Source: an uncultured Ruminococcus sp.
GTDB taxonomy: Bacteria > Bacillota > Clostridia > Oscillospirales > Acutalibacteraceae
Reading direction: 5' to 3'
NCBI GenBank assembly: GCA_958403905.1
Contig: CATXZD010000002.1
Coordinates: forward strand, 176,198 to 240,197
DNA: 64,000 bases
This document shows, one piece after another, positions 54,933-62,623 of the stretch. Below the pieces are notes generated by a model. That model was not told the DNA's origin. It made no database searches and saw only the letters and a list, made by a program, of their open reading frames with translations. Within the stretch, counting starts at the first letter, position 1. Each line of letters begins with the position of its first letter. The position numbers were made by a program, and so were the translations under genes.

Positions 54933-55382
54933 TTAGTTATTTTCAAGACCGTATCTCAGTTTTTTTATAAGAAGCAAAAAGTTTTTCTTTTCATCTTCGT
55001 CAAGAAGCTTGTTAAAAACTTTTTCATTTTCATCAACAGCTTTTTGTAATATAGCTCCTGTTTGCTTCCCTTTATCAGTTAGTGATATTTTTTTAAGCCT
55101 TGCGTCACTTTCGACAGACGTCCTTGTAATGTAGCCTTTTTTCTCCATAAGTTTAAGAATATTTGTTACGGTTGAACGAGAAATAGCAAATTCGCTTTCA
55201 ATATCCTTTTGATATATATCTGTATTAATGTTATGACTTAGGTAACCTATAATCCAGCCGTGCATAACGGTAACCTTGTCAAGTCCCGATTTTGAAGCAA
55301 TCATAATCATCTTTCTTTGCATAAGGTGGTCAAGCGCTTTAATCTCGTGACCGATTGATTCTGCTGTCGAATTACTTTGCAT
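54933..55382 (-). CDS. MarR-family transcriptional regulator
   Basis: A 149-aa winged-helix repressor. The DNA-reading part is IESEFAISRSTVTNILKLMEKKGYITRTSVESDARLKKISLTDKG split across a helix and wing, typical of MarR. It starts the operon with the two exporter genes, 36 bases before the first subunit, and probably represses it until a ligand binds. An imperfect palindrome AGTT-N8-AACT near 55409-55424 could be its operator; this is inference. Confidence 0.88.
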   Translation of the reverse strand: MQSNSTAESIGHEIKALDHLMQRKMIMIASKSGLDKVTVMHGWIIGYLSHNINTDIYQKDIESEFAISRSTVTNILKLMEKKGYITRTSVESDARLKKISLTDKGKQTGAILQKAVDENEKVFNKLLDEDEKKNFLLLIKKLRYGLENN

Positions 55383-55632
55383 AAAATCACCTCCGATTGT
55401 TTTAAATGGAACAGTTTGATATAGAACTAACTTTCATTATATTATATCACTGCTTATTTTTAAGTCAAGCAAAAGCAAGTTGATTTCACACAACTTTCAT
55501 AATTACAGTAAATTAAATAATATGTAAAAAATAATGGAATAAAATATGTTGCTTTTGTTAATTATAAATCACTTTGAAATTTTAATTTTATATGATAAAA
55601 TATAATATATTATAAGTAAACGGAGTTGAAAT

Positions 55633-56535
55633 ATGAAACTAAACAATAGTATAAAAATACGTTTTTCGGCGTTTTTATTATTGCTTGTTTTTTTGCTTAC
55701 CTTTTGTTCCTGCAATGTTAACATAAGCTTCAACGAAAATTCTGGCAAGGAATTTCAAAAAGGTATGCTCAATGTACATTTTCTTGACGTAGGGCAGGGG
55801 GATTCAATTTTTATTGAGCTTCCCAATGAAAAAACAATGCTGATAGACGCAGGTGAGAATTATCACGGAGAGGGAATAAAGAGTTACATAGCCGATTGCG
55901 GATATTCAAAAATTGATTATCTTGTTGCAACTCACCCTCATTCAGATCATATCGGTTCAATGTCTTACATTGTCAAAAATATGGATATAGGTTCAATTTA
56001 TATGCCAAAAGCAGCGGCAAATACTAAAACTTATGAAAATCTGCTTGAGTCTATTTCAAATAAAGGACTAAGGGTTACTTCTGCAAAAGTGGGGCTTACA
56101 ATTGCCAATGAAAGCGAATACACAATTGACGTTGTTGCGCCTGTAACATTTGATGAGAAAGATCTCAATAACTGTTCAGCAGTTATAAAGCTAACATATA
56201 AAGATAACTCGTTTCTGTTTACAGGTGATGCAGAAACCGAGGAGCTTGAAACAATTACTGATGAAATCAGTGCAGATGTTCTGAAAATCGGTCATCACGG
56301 AAGTGTAACATCAACAACCGAAGAGTTTTTAAATGCAGTAAATCCTTTATATGCAGTAATTTCGGCAGGAGAGGGAAACTCATACGGTCATCCGCACCAA
56401 GAAACACTTGATTTGCTTGAAAAGTTCGGATGTGAGGTTTACAGAACCGACATTGATAAAACAGTAGTATTTTCCTCTGATGGGAAAACTATAGTGGTAA
56501 AAAGCGGCGAACAGTCAATAAAGAAAGTAGGATAA
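55633..56535 (+). CDS. ComEC-like metallo-beta-lactamase-fold lipoprotein
   Basis: A 300-aa exported hydrolase. The hydrophobic N-terminus ends in a cysteine (LLTFCSC), so it is probably a lipoprotein. The metal site is THPHSDHIGS (HxHxDH), with LNVHFLDVGQGDS at the domain start and GHHGS later, as in the C-terminal domain of ComEC. It lacks ComEC's membrane channel, so it may be an extracellular nuclease or nucleotide hydrolase rather than a DNA-uptake protein. A -35/-10 pair (TTGAAA 55574, TAAAAT 55596) precedes it. A DUF3006 gene follows by 3 bases, a frequent pairing. Confidence 0.85.
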   Translation: MKLNNSIKIRFSAFLLLLVFLLTFCSCNVNISFNENSGKEFQKGMLNVHFLDVGQGDSIFIELPNEKTMLIDAGENYHGEGIKSYIADCGYSKIDYLVATHPHSDHIGSMSYIVKNMDIGSIYMPKAAANTKTYENLLESISNKGLRVTSAKVGLTIANESEYTIDVVAPVTFDEKDLNNCSAVIKLTYKDNSFLFTGDAETEELETITDEISADVLKIGHHGSVTSTTEEFLNAVNPLYAVISAGEGNSYGHPHQETLDLLEKFGCEVYRTDIDKTVVFSSDGKTIVVKSGEQSIKKVG

Positions 56536-56538
56536 AAT

Positions 56539-56754
56539 ATGAAAAGATTTACAGTTGACAGAATAGAAGAAGATAAAGCCGTTCTTGAATGTGAAAACGG
56601 CGACTGCGTGACGTTGGAGGTTAAATCGCTTCCCAAAAACATAAAAGAGGGCGACGTTTTGTGCTTTGAAGAAAACAGCTATTTTCTTGACAAAGCTGAA
56701 ACCGAAAAACGCAGGCAAAAAATAAAAAATCTTATGGATTCTTTATTCGACTAA
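56539..56754 (+). CDS. DUF3006 protein
   Basis: A 71-aa acidic/basic small protein beginning MKRFTVDRIEEDKAVLECENGD, the DUF3006 pattern, with a predicted beta-barrel-like core and a charged helix at the end. It nearly touches the upstream ComEC-like gene, and the two families often occur together. Role unknown. Confidence 0.8.
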   Translation: MKRFTVDRIEEDKAVLECENGDCVTLEVKSLPKNIKEGDVLCFEENSYFLDKAETEKRRQKIKNLMDSLFD

Positions 56755-56904
56755 GAGAAAATAACCAAGAGGAAAAGCGAATGTAATAATAACAGCGCTT
56801 TTCCTCTGATTTAAAAAAAGCAAGAAATATACCACTAACAGCAAATTGCGAAAATTTAATACAAAATTCAATTTGAAAAAAATACAAAAATTTTCAAAAT
56901 AGTA

Positions 56905-56933
56905 TTGACAACTCAAAATAGCTATGATATAAT
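56905..56933 (+). promoter_or_regulatory. Consensus promoter of tRNA-Leu
   Basis: TTGACA (56905-56910) and TATAAT (56928-56933) with 17-base spacing, 43 bases before the tRNA. Confidence 0.87.
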
Positions 56934-56975
56934 AGCACTCGTTGAGTTGAGAAACTAACAAACAACAGAATAAAT

Positions 56976-57060
56976 GCGAGTGTGCTGGAATAGGCAGACA
57001 GGCACGTTTGAGGGGCGTGTGTTTTACGACGTACGGGTTCAAGTCCCGTCACTCGCACCA
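56976..57060 (+). tRNA. tRNA-Leu (anticodon GAG)
   Basis: An 85-base class II tRNA: acceptor GCGAGTG with CACTCGC, anticodon loop TTGAGGG giving GAG, a variable arm, T arm with GTTCAAGTC, and an encoded ACCA end. It reads CTC and CTT. Its 3' end directly faces the integrase gene, the usual attachment site for tyrosine-integrase elements. Confidence 0.93.
57040..57060. other. Probable attachment site (att) at the tRNA-Leu 3' end
   Basis: The integrase gene lies 90 bases beyond the tRNA 3' end and reads toward it, as in tRNA-targeted integrative elements. A second copy of this sequence was not found up to 64000, so the exact core and the far end are unknown. Confidence 0.45.
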
Positions 57061-57070
57061 ACTCTTATAA

Positions 57071-57114
57071 TCTCGGAAGTCCGATAAATACTGGACTTTC
57101 GGGATTTTTCTTTT
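57071..57114 (+). terminator. Terminator after tRNA-Leu
   Basis: A 12-position stem with two G-T pairs (57071-57082 with 57093-57104) is followed by TTTTTCTTTT. It lies just inside the putative element. Confidence 0.75.
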
Positions 57115-57150
57115 GCTCAAAAGTGCCTGTGTTCTTTATTGTGTTCTTTA

Positions 57151-58362
57151 TTAAGCTGTTTTGTCTTTGTCCTTAGTATTACTGTTAATTAAATCAGCTA
57201 TACAATTAAACACTTCAATATTGCTTTCCTGTGTAGCGTGTGCGTATATGTTCATTGTTGTACTTGTTTGTGAGTGACCTAAAACAGATGAAACTGATTT
57301 GTAATTCTGACCGCCTATTATCGCCTGTGTTGCCACAGTATGCCTAAAGCTATGTAAACCTTTGAATGGTAAGCTTTCTTCCTCACAGAAGCGTTTTAAC
57401 CAAGTATAGGGGGTGTTTGGGTGCATAGGCTGTCCACACCAAGTTATAAACAACCTGTCTGTTTCATTCCATAAGTCACCGCATTTAATAGCTTTTTCTT
57501 GTTGTTCGGCTTTTAGTTGCTTAATCAAATTAAGTACATTTGTTTGTAATAAAATCTTTCTGCAACTTGATTTTGTTTTAGGGGTACTTGTATATACTCC
57601 TAAGCCTGTTTGATAATTTGAGGTTCTGACAATAGATACAATACCGCTTTCAAAATCAATGTCTTTGTACTCTAATCCAAGTACTTCGCCACGCCTTAAA
57701 CCGCAATAACCTAAGATTGAGAATAACACTTTATAATCTGTGTCTGCCTTGCTGTCAATTCTGTTCAGTAAAGTCTTTAATTCATCTAAAGAATATATTT
57801 CTTTTTCTTTTTTGTCTGTCTTTACTGTGGAAACATCAACGCAAGGGTTATTGAATATCAATCCGCATTTTTTAGCATATTTCATAACATCAGAAATAAA
57901 TGACAAATAATGTTTTTGTGTTTTCTGCGATAATCCTTTACCTGTCTTTTGATTTGTTCCGTCCTTTGATAAACTTACAATAAAACTTTGTATCTGCCTA
58001 TATGTCAGCTTGTCAACATAAATATGACCTATAGCCTTATATGTACGCTCTTTCAAAGTTTTTAGCCTAACAATGGTACTGGGTTTCATTTCCTGTGTAG
58101 TTTCAACAAGCTCTAACCATTCATTGGCTAAGTGTTGAAATTTAACACGCTTATTTGTTAAGTCGCTTGATTTACACTTATCCTCAAACAGGATAGCTTG
58201 TCTGTTTGCCTCCTTTTCAGCTTGCCTTACAGTCATGTTTGTTTCAGGTTTCCAAGTCATAGATTTAATTATCTGCTTATTATCGACATCATAACCGAGC
58301 GATACTTTAATTAAAAATGATAACTTTCCTGACTTGTTAATTCTCTTTGTGATATTAGCCAT
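57151..58362 (-). CDS. int: Tyrosine-type site-specific integrase
   Basis: A 403-aa phage/ICE-type integrase. Domain order is an N-terminal AP2-like arm-binding part, a SAM-like core-binding domain (about 75-175), and the catalytic domain with R223 (GLRRGE), K262 region, H337-R340 (HSFRH), H363 (GHSQTS) and nucleophile Y373 (MNIYAH). The ATG at 58362 follows AGGAG by nine bases; an upstream TTG touches that site. The gene reads toward tRNA-Leu, its probable target. Confidence 0.93.
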   Translation of the reverse strand: MANITKRINKSGKLSFLIKVSLGYDVDNKQIIKSMTWKPETNMTVRQAEKEANRQAILFEDKCKSSDLTNKRVKFQHLANEWLELVETTQEMKPSTIVRLKTLKERTYKAIGHIYVDKLTYRQIQSFIVSLSKDGTNQKTGKGLSQKTQKHYLSFISDVMKYAKKCGLIFNNPCVDVSTVKTDKKEKEIYSLDELKTLLNRIDSKADTDYKVLFSILGYCGLRRGEVLGLEYKDIDFESGIVSIVRTSNYQTGLGVYTSTPKTKSSCRKILLQTNVLNLIKQLKAEQQEKAIKCGDLWNETDRLFITWCGQPMHPNTPYTWLKRFCEEESLPFKGLHSFRHTVATQAIIGGQNYKSVSSVLGHSQTSTTMNIYAHATQESNIEVFNCIADLINSNTKDKDKTA

Positions 58363-58376
58363 ATTTTGCAACTCCT

Positions 58377-58610
58377 TTATTCTGTCACAAAATACGGATT
58401 AGCACTATTATTATAACCCGAAAGAAAATCAAAAAGCAAGTCTAAATCAATAAGTCTTTTAGTTCCTACCATAACACAAGGTATTTCACCGCTGTTTACC
58501 ATTCTGCGTAGTGCTCGCAAGGTCAAACTTGTATTCGGGTCGGCTATCTTAACTTCTTCATATGCCTTTGGAATTGTCCTCATTCGAGGTGTTGTATTAT
58601 TTAAACTCAT
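58377..58610 (-). CDS. Excisionase-type DNA-binding protein
   Basis: A 77-aa protein with a winged-helix/MerR-like reading segment (SLTLRALRRMVNSGEIPCVMVGTKRLIDLDLLFDFL, divided here as helix TLRALRRMVNSGEIP and wing VMVGTKRLIDLD), the pattern of Xis proteins of integrative elements. It lies 14 bases ahead of the integrase gene, the normal int/xis order, with an AAGGAG site. It would direct excision. Confidence 0.82.
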   Translation of the reverse strand: MSLNNTTPRMRTIPKAYEEVKIADPNTSLTLRALRRMVNSGEIPCVMVGTKRLIDLDLLFDFLSGYNNSANPYFVTE

Positions 58611-58749
58611 AAAAATTAACTCCTTTAAAATTTTTATAAATACTTAAATTTAATTTCTAAATTCGGAGTTTAGGTTTTTAGGAGTTTCGGTATTTTGGGC
58701 TTTTATGTACAATAAAGTAAATTACAGTTTGTTTTATATTTTTAGTAAA

Positions 58750-59997
58750 CTAATCTTCCATATAAAATAATCGCTTAAATTCATCATCAGAAATTACCTT
58801 TTGTTCGGAGCTTTTTACTTTTTCGGTTTTTGAGCTTTTAGGCAATTTAGATTTAGGTATTTCTTTGCCTGCAAGGAACGGCAAAAGTTCCTCTACCTTT
58901 TCTTTTGCTGACCTATTATCTACTATTTTCTCGGCTTCAAATTGAACAAGAGTATCATTAAAATAAGTTATTGGCTCAGAGTAGCACATATCTAAGTCAT
59001 TCCATTTCTGAATACTGATTGTGTGCTTATTCATTTTTATATATGTGCCTATTCTTCTTTTTAGCTGTACAACAGGTTCTTGTTCGTTTTCAAAAACTTG
59101 CTTGAAAAAAGTGTCTATTTCCAATATAGTTGTGATAATTATTAACTTGCAATATAGTGCCTTGTTAAAGTAACGTGATTTAACAGTACTATTGAAATGA
59201 TTATCGAGAACTTTAAGCAAGTCTGAGAGTGACAACACAGATGGTCTTAGGTCATCAAGGATAATCGCTTTAGCCATATTATAACCGTAAAACGGGTCAT
59301 TTCCACTGCTGCTTATGAATACATCAAGGTTTTTTTCCTTACAAATCCTTTTTGCAAGCGTAGTTTTTCCGCTACCGCTTGTGCCAGTAATCATAATGAC
59401 TTCAATATTTCTGTCTGTTATCCTTGAAATTTGGTTGTGCCGATACTTAAAGGCTTCGTTTATTTCACGAGCATAATTTATGTAAGTAAAGCCGTCAATC
59501 TCGGAAATATCTCTGATTTTACCGTCAAATATCTGTTGCAAAATTTTTTCAATTCTGACTTTGTTTTTAGCCTTATCTATAGCCGCTTCATAGTCAAAGT
59601 TGGCTATGACATTATCTGCACAATATTGGTGCTTATCAGGTGCGTTAGCGTGAATAAGATACAACAAATAATCATTCCAACTTCCTTTTATTTTTTCAAG
59701 ATAATTTTGCGGAACATCAAACCAATTTGCAATATCTTCAAGGTGCTGTGGGTTATTATCCTTGAAGCGTATGCCAATATGGATATGCGGTGCAATAGGC
59801 TCTATCGTTTCCGTTTTATCTTCTGCAACCACTTTCTTTGTGCATTTATCGTGAGTAATAAAAGCATAATCTTTTATACACTGTTTATGTTCTTCTAATA
59901 CTTTCTTGATTTTTTCAATCGAAATAATTTCGTTTCCGTCACCGTCAAAAAATTGTGTACATAACTCTATTCGGCGAACGGAAGTTCTTTCTTTCAT
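58750..59997 (-). CDS. rep: Rolling-circle replication initiator with HUH nuclease and P-loop helicase domains
   Basis: A 415-aa Rep. The N-terminal nuclease has the HUH motif H71-I-H73 (PHIHIGIRF) and a tyrosine block YLLYLIHANAPDKHQY (Y110, Y113, Y125 candidates), matching the Rep_2 (pMV158 RepB) family. The C-terminal half is a P-loop helicase: GTSGSGKTT at 205-213 and Walker B AIILDDL (D248, D249), with a later IIITT sensor. Fusion of Rep_2 and helicase is the plan of pCRESS plasmids and of Reps in small integrative elements. GGAGG precedes the ATG. It would nick the element's origin and drive rolling-circle copying after excision. Confidence 0.88.
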   Translation of the reverse strand: MKERTSVRRIELCTQFFDGDGNEIISIEKIKKVLEEHKQCIKDYAFITHDKCTKKVVAEDKTETIEPIAPHIHIGIRFKDNNPQHLEDIANWFDVPQNYLEKIKGSWNDYLLYLIHANAPDKHQYCADNVIANFDYEAAIDKAKNKVRIEKILQQIFDGKIRDISEIDGFTYINYAREINEAFKYRHNQISRITDRNIEVIMITGTSGSGKTTLAKRICKEKNLDVFISSSGNDPFYGYNMAKAIILDDLRPSVLSLSDLLKVLDNHFNSTVKSRYFNKALYCKLIIITTILEIDTFFKQVFENEQEPVVQLKRRIGTYIKMNKHTISIQKWNDLDMCYSEPITYFNDTLVQFEAEKIVDNRSAKEKVEELLPFLAGKEIPKSKLPKSSKTEKVKSSEQKVISDDEFKRLFYMED

Positions 59998-60014
59998 ATA
60001 AATCCTCCGTTTTC

Positions 60015-60110
60015 AAAATAATGTAGCAATATAACATTGCATTTCGTCTACATTTTTCAGTGTTGTAGACAAGCCCGACAACACTGAAAATAGGCTTGTA
60101 AAGCCGATAT
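60015..60110 (-). promoter_or_regulatory. Leader of rep with alternative stem-loops
   Basis: Read on the minus strand, three pairings overlap: ACAAGCC with GGCTTGT, a perfect 13-bp stem (60054-60066 with 60078-60090), and GTCTACA with TGTAGAC (60047-60053 with 60064-60070). The 13-bp stem excludes the two shorter ones. A further small stem GCAAT/ATTGC lies at about 60026-60040. This could be an attenuator, an antisense-controlled copy-number leader, or the Rep nicking origin. Confidence 0.6.
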
Positions 60111-60143
60111 TCGTATGTTATTATCGCAATCTGTCTACTTATT

Positions 60144-60206
60144 GGCAAAAACTCTTGCTCGCCGCCGTCAGCCAAGCTGACTTTGGCGAGCTTCGAGCCT
60201 TTTGCC
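60144..60206 (-). other. Nested three-tier hairpin after the 104-aa gene
   Basis: GGCAAAA (60144-60150) pairs with TTTTGCC (60200-60206), GCTCGCC (60157-60163) with GGCGAGC (60185-60191), and GTCAGC (60167-60172) with GCTGAC (60176-60181). It is far more GC-rich than the surrounding element and is preceded by a long purine tract. Candidate origin or structured RNA. Confidence 0.65.
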
Positions 60207-60521
60207 TTAGAAGATTGACAGACTTTCTGCCCAATCGCAAATAACGTTAACGGCAATTACGGTTTTACCGTCCTCGCTCATTTCAAGAGAGATATAAGCA
60301 CCCCAGTTGACCTCAGCAAGTTGTTTTTCAATATTGCCAACAAGATCTTTTGCTACACTATACTTTCTGACCCGTCCTTTTTTCTCTTGGATAGGCAATA
60401 AAGTAATTTGGTACGCTTCATCCCAAGCGACCTCCTTTCCGTCAATGTTTGCACTGCCCTTAGAACGATGTGCGTCATTCATAATTAAACCTTCAATAGT
60501 TGTTTGCATTCTATTTTTCAT
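60207..60521 (-). CDS. 104-aa element protein of unknown function
   Basis: A small soluble protein with a strand-rich middle (YQITLLPIQEKKGRVRKYSVAKDLVGNIEKQL) and an acidic C-terminus (NVICDWAESLSIF). Size and composition would suit an OB-fold single-strand DNA binding or a regulatory protein, but no motif proves it. A GAGGATG site precedes the ATG at 60521. It lies between the repressor and rep, where replication or copy-number partners usually are. Confidence 0.62.
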   Translation of the reverse strand: MKNRMQTTIEGLIMNDAHRSKGSANIDGKEVAWDEAYQITLLPIQEKKGRVRKYSVAKDLVGNIEKQLAEVNWGAYISLEMSEDGKTVIAVNVICDWAESLSIF

Positions 60522-60557
60522 AGAACATCCTCCTTTTATAAAAATATTTTTTACAAC

Positions 60558-60629
60558 CCCTATTATTAGGGTACTCCTTTTTTATTGCATTTGCTGGAAC
60601 AGTACCATAATTTGTTTCAGCAAATGCAA
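60558..60629. other. Two hairpins between the 104-aa gene and the repressor
   Basis: CCCTATTATTAGGG (60558-60571) is a small palindrome. The larger one pairs TTGCATTTGCTG (60585-60596) with CAGCAAATGCAA (60618-60629) and extends by four more pairs, leaving a 13-base loop. Neither is followed by a T tract on the coding strand, so neither is a plain terminator. Confidence 0.6.
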
Positions 60630-60636
60630 CTAAAAA

Positions 60637-60972
60637 TCACTTCTTGATTATTTGGGCAATCTTCAACAAATCATCACAAAATTGTTGTTGCTCTTTAAAT
60701 GGGACACCGTCAAGCACCTTTGTTGTGAAATTGTCGATAGTTCCCGATTTTCCTGTTAATAAATAGATGATATCGTTTGAACAAAACACCCTCGCAAAAG
60801 TATAGATGAAGTCCAAATCTACAGGGGTGTCCATTGAGAGCACCCTTGAAACCTTAGATTTACTGTAACCTAATCTTTCAGCTACTCTCACTTGTGAAAA
60901 ATCTTTGTCCCCAATAATCTTCCACATTCTGTCAATAATTTCTTTTCGTTCTTCCAAATAGCACTTACTCAT
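60637..60972 (-). CDS. XRE-type helix-turn-helix repressor of the element
   Basis: A 111-aa protein with a Cro/CI-like helix-turn-helix (FSQVRVAERLGYSKSKVSRVL, split here as FSQVRVAERLG and YSKSKVSRVL) near residues 24-45, followed by a helical tail. It sits at the head of the element's gene string, so it probably represses the genes behind it. GGAGG lies upstream of the ATG. Operators might be the ~105-bp repeats just upstream (61221-61510); this is inference. Confidence 0.78.
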   Translation of the reverse strand: MSKCYLEERKEIIDRMWKIIGDKDFSQVRVAERLGYSKSKVSRVLSMDTPVDLDFIYTFARVFCSNDIIYLLTGKSGTIDNFTTKVLDGVPFKEQQQFCDDLLKIAQIIKK

Positions 60973-61220
60973 AAAGCACTACCTCCAAATTATAAATGTC
61001 AGGCATTAAATTGCAGGAGGTGTAGAAAAAGCTTATTAAAATTGTAACAACAAGTGTAGTGCAACTTTTTGTAGGGTACTGCCCAAAAATCTCATACCAT
61101 CAAAAGTAGCATAGGTTTTTGGCACTTAACCGCATTTTTCTATTTTCTGCAATCAAAACCTGCATTATATATAGAAAAATGTCAGAATTTTCTTCACTAT
61201 TCTAAAGTTTGTGTTTTTTT

Positions 61221-61510
61221 CAGGTAAGGGTCAAACCCCTATATTCTATCGCCTAAACGCATAATCTACCCGAAAAATGCAACTTTTCAAAATGTACAAA
61301 TAGCAGTTTTATGTTTAGTTTTTTGTCAGGGTAGCTCAAACCCCTATGTTTATAGGGGTTTAGCATATAATCTACCTAAGTAGAGGAATATGTCAGCATA
61401 TAAAAACAGTAATTTAATGTTCGGCTTCCTGTCAGGGTAGCTCAATCCCCAGTATTTTAACGGCTTAACACACTAATCTATCCTGATTAGAGGGATATGT
61501 AGCAGGCAAT
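61221..61510. repeat. Three degenerate direct repeats of about 105 bp
   Basis: Units begin at about 61221, 61326 and 61432, each with a core like TCAGGGTAGCTCAAACCCC, then 35-45 bases later AATCTACC or AATCTATCC, and a run GCATTTT/ATGTCAG-like tail. GGTAG pairs with CTACC in each unit; the second unit also has a perfect inner 10-bp hairpin (61338-61347 with 61352-61361). Confidence 0.65.
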
Positions 61511-61550
61511 ATAAAAAGCCGTTGAACACCAAAATGCTCAACGGCTTAAA
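61511..61550 (-). terminator. Terminator of the membrane-protein gene
   Basis: On the minus strand AAGCCGTTGA pairs with TCAACGGCTT (61538-61547 with 61516-61525) and is followed by TTTTATAT. Confidence 0.78.
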
Positions 61551-61584
61551 TAGAATTATCTAATTTTAAAAAGCTGTTATTTAA

Positions 61585-62364
61585 TTATCTGTCTGAAAGA
61601 AGTTTTAAAAGTCGGTAAATTGCTTTACCGTTCTTCATTTCCTTACGGTCACGCTCAAAAGACTTTTTACAATATTCGTATGAAGCTTCATCTTTGATAT
61701 ATACAGCGGAGATAACAATTTCTCTGTTAATTCCGTCATAAAACACACGGTCTATATAAACGCTGGGTAAATTTTTGTATGACGGAGCAAGTCCGATTAT
61801 TCCGCGATAATAAAGTTCTTTGCCTATAAATCCGTTTAAGATTGATTTCAGCGTTAAATCATCATATAACATACGGTTAGGACAAATAATTTCATATTGC
61901 ATAGTTATACAATCGTTATGTACAGAAACAGCAGTACCCTTAGGTATAAGTGAAGCTTCATTTTCAACAGGAATATTCAGAATTGAGTAATTGGCTCTGA
62001 GAATATAATATAAAAATCCCTGTAATTGAGTATAAACATATTGAGCATTCTTAGTTAAGCGTTTGATTTTCAGCTTCTCAGCGTAAATCTTCATTGCTTC
62101 ATCAAGAGGCTCAAAATCAATGTGAAGAGCAAAAATGAATAGAAGTGCTATTAGAGCAACAAAAGCTAAACAGATAATTGTAACTCCGAAAGCGTAAGGT
62201 AATTCCTGCATAAGCTCTTGTATCGTAGCTTTTGGATTATTACTAATGGCTTTTGCAATTGCCATAACTATTGCTATAAATCCTATAGCGATAGAAAAGA
62301 TAATTAAACGCTTTTCATCTTTGTTTACTGATTTTTGTTTTTGGTTTTTATTTGGCTCTTTCAT
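61585..62364 (-). CDS. Membrane protein with a cytoplasmic alpha-beta domain, unknown function
   Basis: A 259-aa protein with two membrane spans (about 20-42 and 58-82) and a larger soluble C-terminal part (about 90-259, with YRGIIGLAPSYKNLPSVYIDRVFYDG). A ribosome site GAGGAGG precedes the ATG. It ends in a T-tract hairpin at 61511. It could be element cargo or a chromosomal gene at the border. No family recognised. Confidence 0.62.
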   Translation of the reverse strand: MKEPNKNQKQKSVNKDEKRLIIFSIAIGFIAIVMAIAKAISNNPKATIQELMQELPYAFGVTIICLAFVALIALLFIFALHIDFEPLDEAMKIYAEKLKIKRLTKNAQYVYTQLQGFLYYILRANYSILNIPVENEASLIPKGTAVSVHNDCITMQYEIICPNRMLYDDLTLKSILNGFIGKELYYRGIIGLAPSYKNLPSVYIDRVFYDGINREIVISAVYIKDEASYEYCKKSFERDRKEMKNGKAIYRLLKLLSDR

Positions 62365-62588
62365 AAAAGAACCTCCTCATATAATAAAGTAGTAGTTTTT
62401 AGTGTCCCTCTCCAAGGACAATATGCTATGCTGTAATGGATGTTGTGGATCGGTTACACCTCCTCGTCATAATTTATACTACTATTCTAAGGGAATTTAG
62501 TTGAAAGATACTGAACGAATACAGAAATTGTTGCATATTTTGAAACTTTGAAAAATTTTTTTACTTGTAAAAACTTTTAATATTTCAG

Positions 62589-62617
62589 TTTACATTTTTT
62601 TACATATGTGCTAAAAT
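62589..62617 (+). promoter_or_regulatory. Promoter of the candidate small RNA
   Basis: TTTACA (62589-62594) and TAAAAT (62612-62617) are 17 bases apart; the expected transcription start falls at about 62623-62625, exactly where the hairpin begins. Confidence 0.7.
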
Positions 62618-62623
62618 AAAAGT

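Larger units (their letters stand above)
57061..61550. mobile_element. Integrated rolling-circle element (IME/pCRESS-like), minimum extent
   Basis: A block of minus-strand genes beside a tRNA-Leu: integrase, excisionase, HUH-plus-helicase Rep, a 104-aa protein and an XRE repressor, with hairpins and repeats in every gap. No relaxase, capsid or transfer gene is visible. The right border is not resolved: the membrane-protein gene at 61585 may be cargo, and the element could extend past the window. The stated end is the last base of the repeat/terminator zone. Confidence 0.75.
60973..61584. other. 612-bp non-coding, hairpin- and repeat-rich region
   Basis: No frame here is supported. It contains a hairpin (61081-61122: GCCC..AAAAA with TTTTTGGC), a 10-bp inverted repeat (61133-61142 with 61172-61181), three degenerate direct repeats of about 105 bp, and a terminator. 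It separates the repressor from the membrane-protein gene and is a good candidate for origin, operator or structured-RNA functions. Confidence 0.65.

Noticed and set aside
59945..60256. 103-codon minus-strand frame overlapping the start of rep and the nested hairpin
   Set aside because: It runs through the hairpin region and into the rep coding start in another frame and lacks a ribosome site; the structured DNA explains its peptide.
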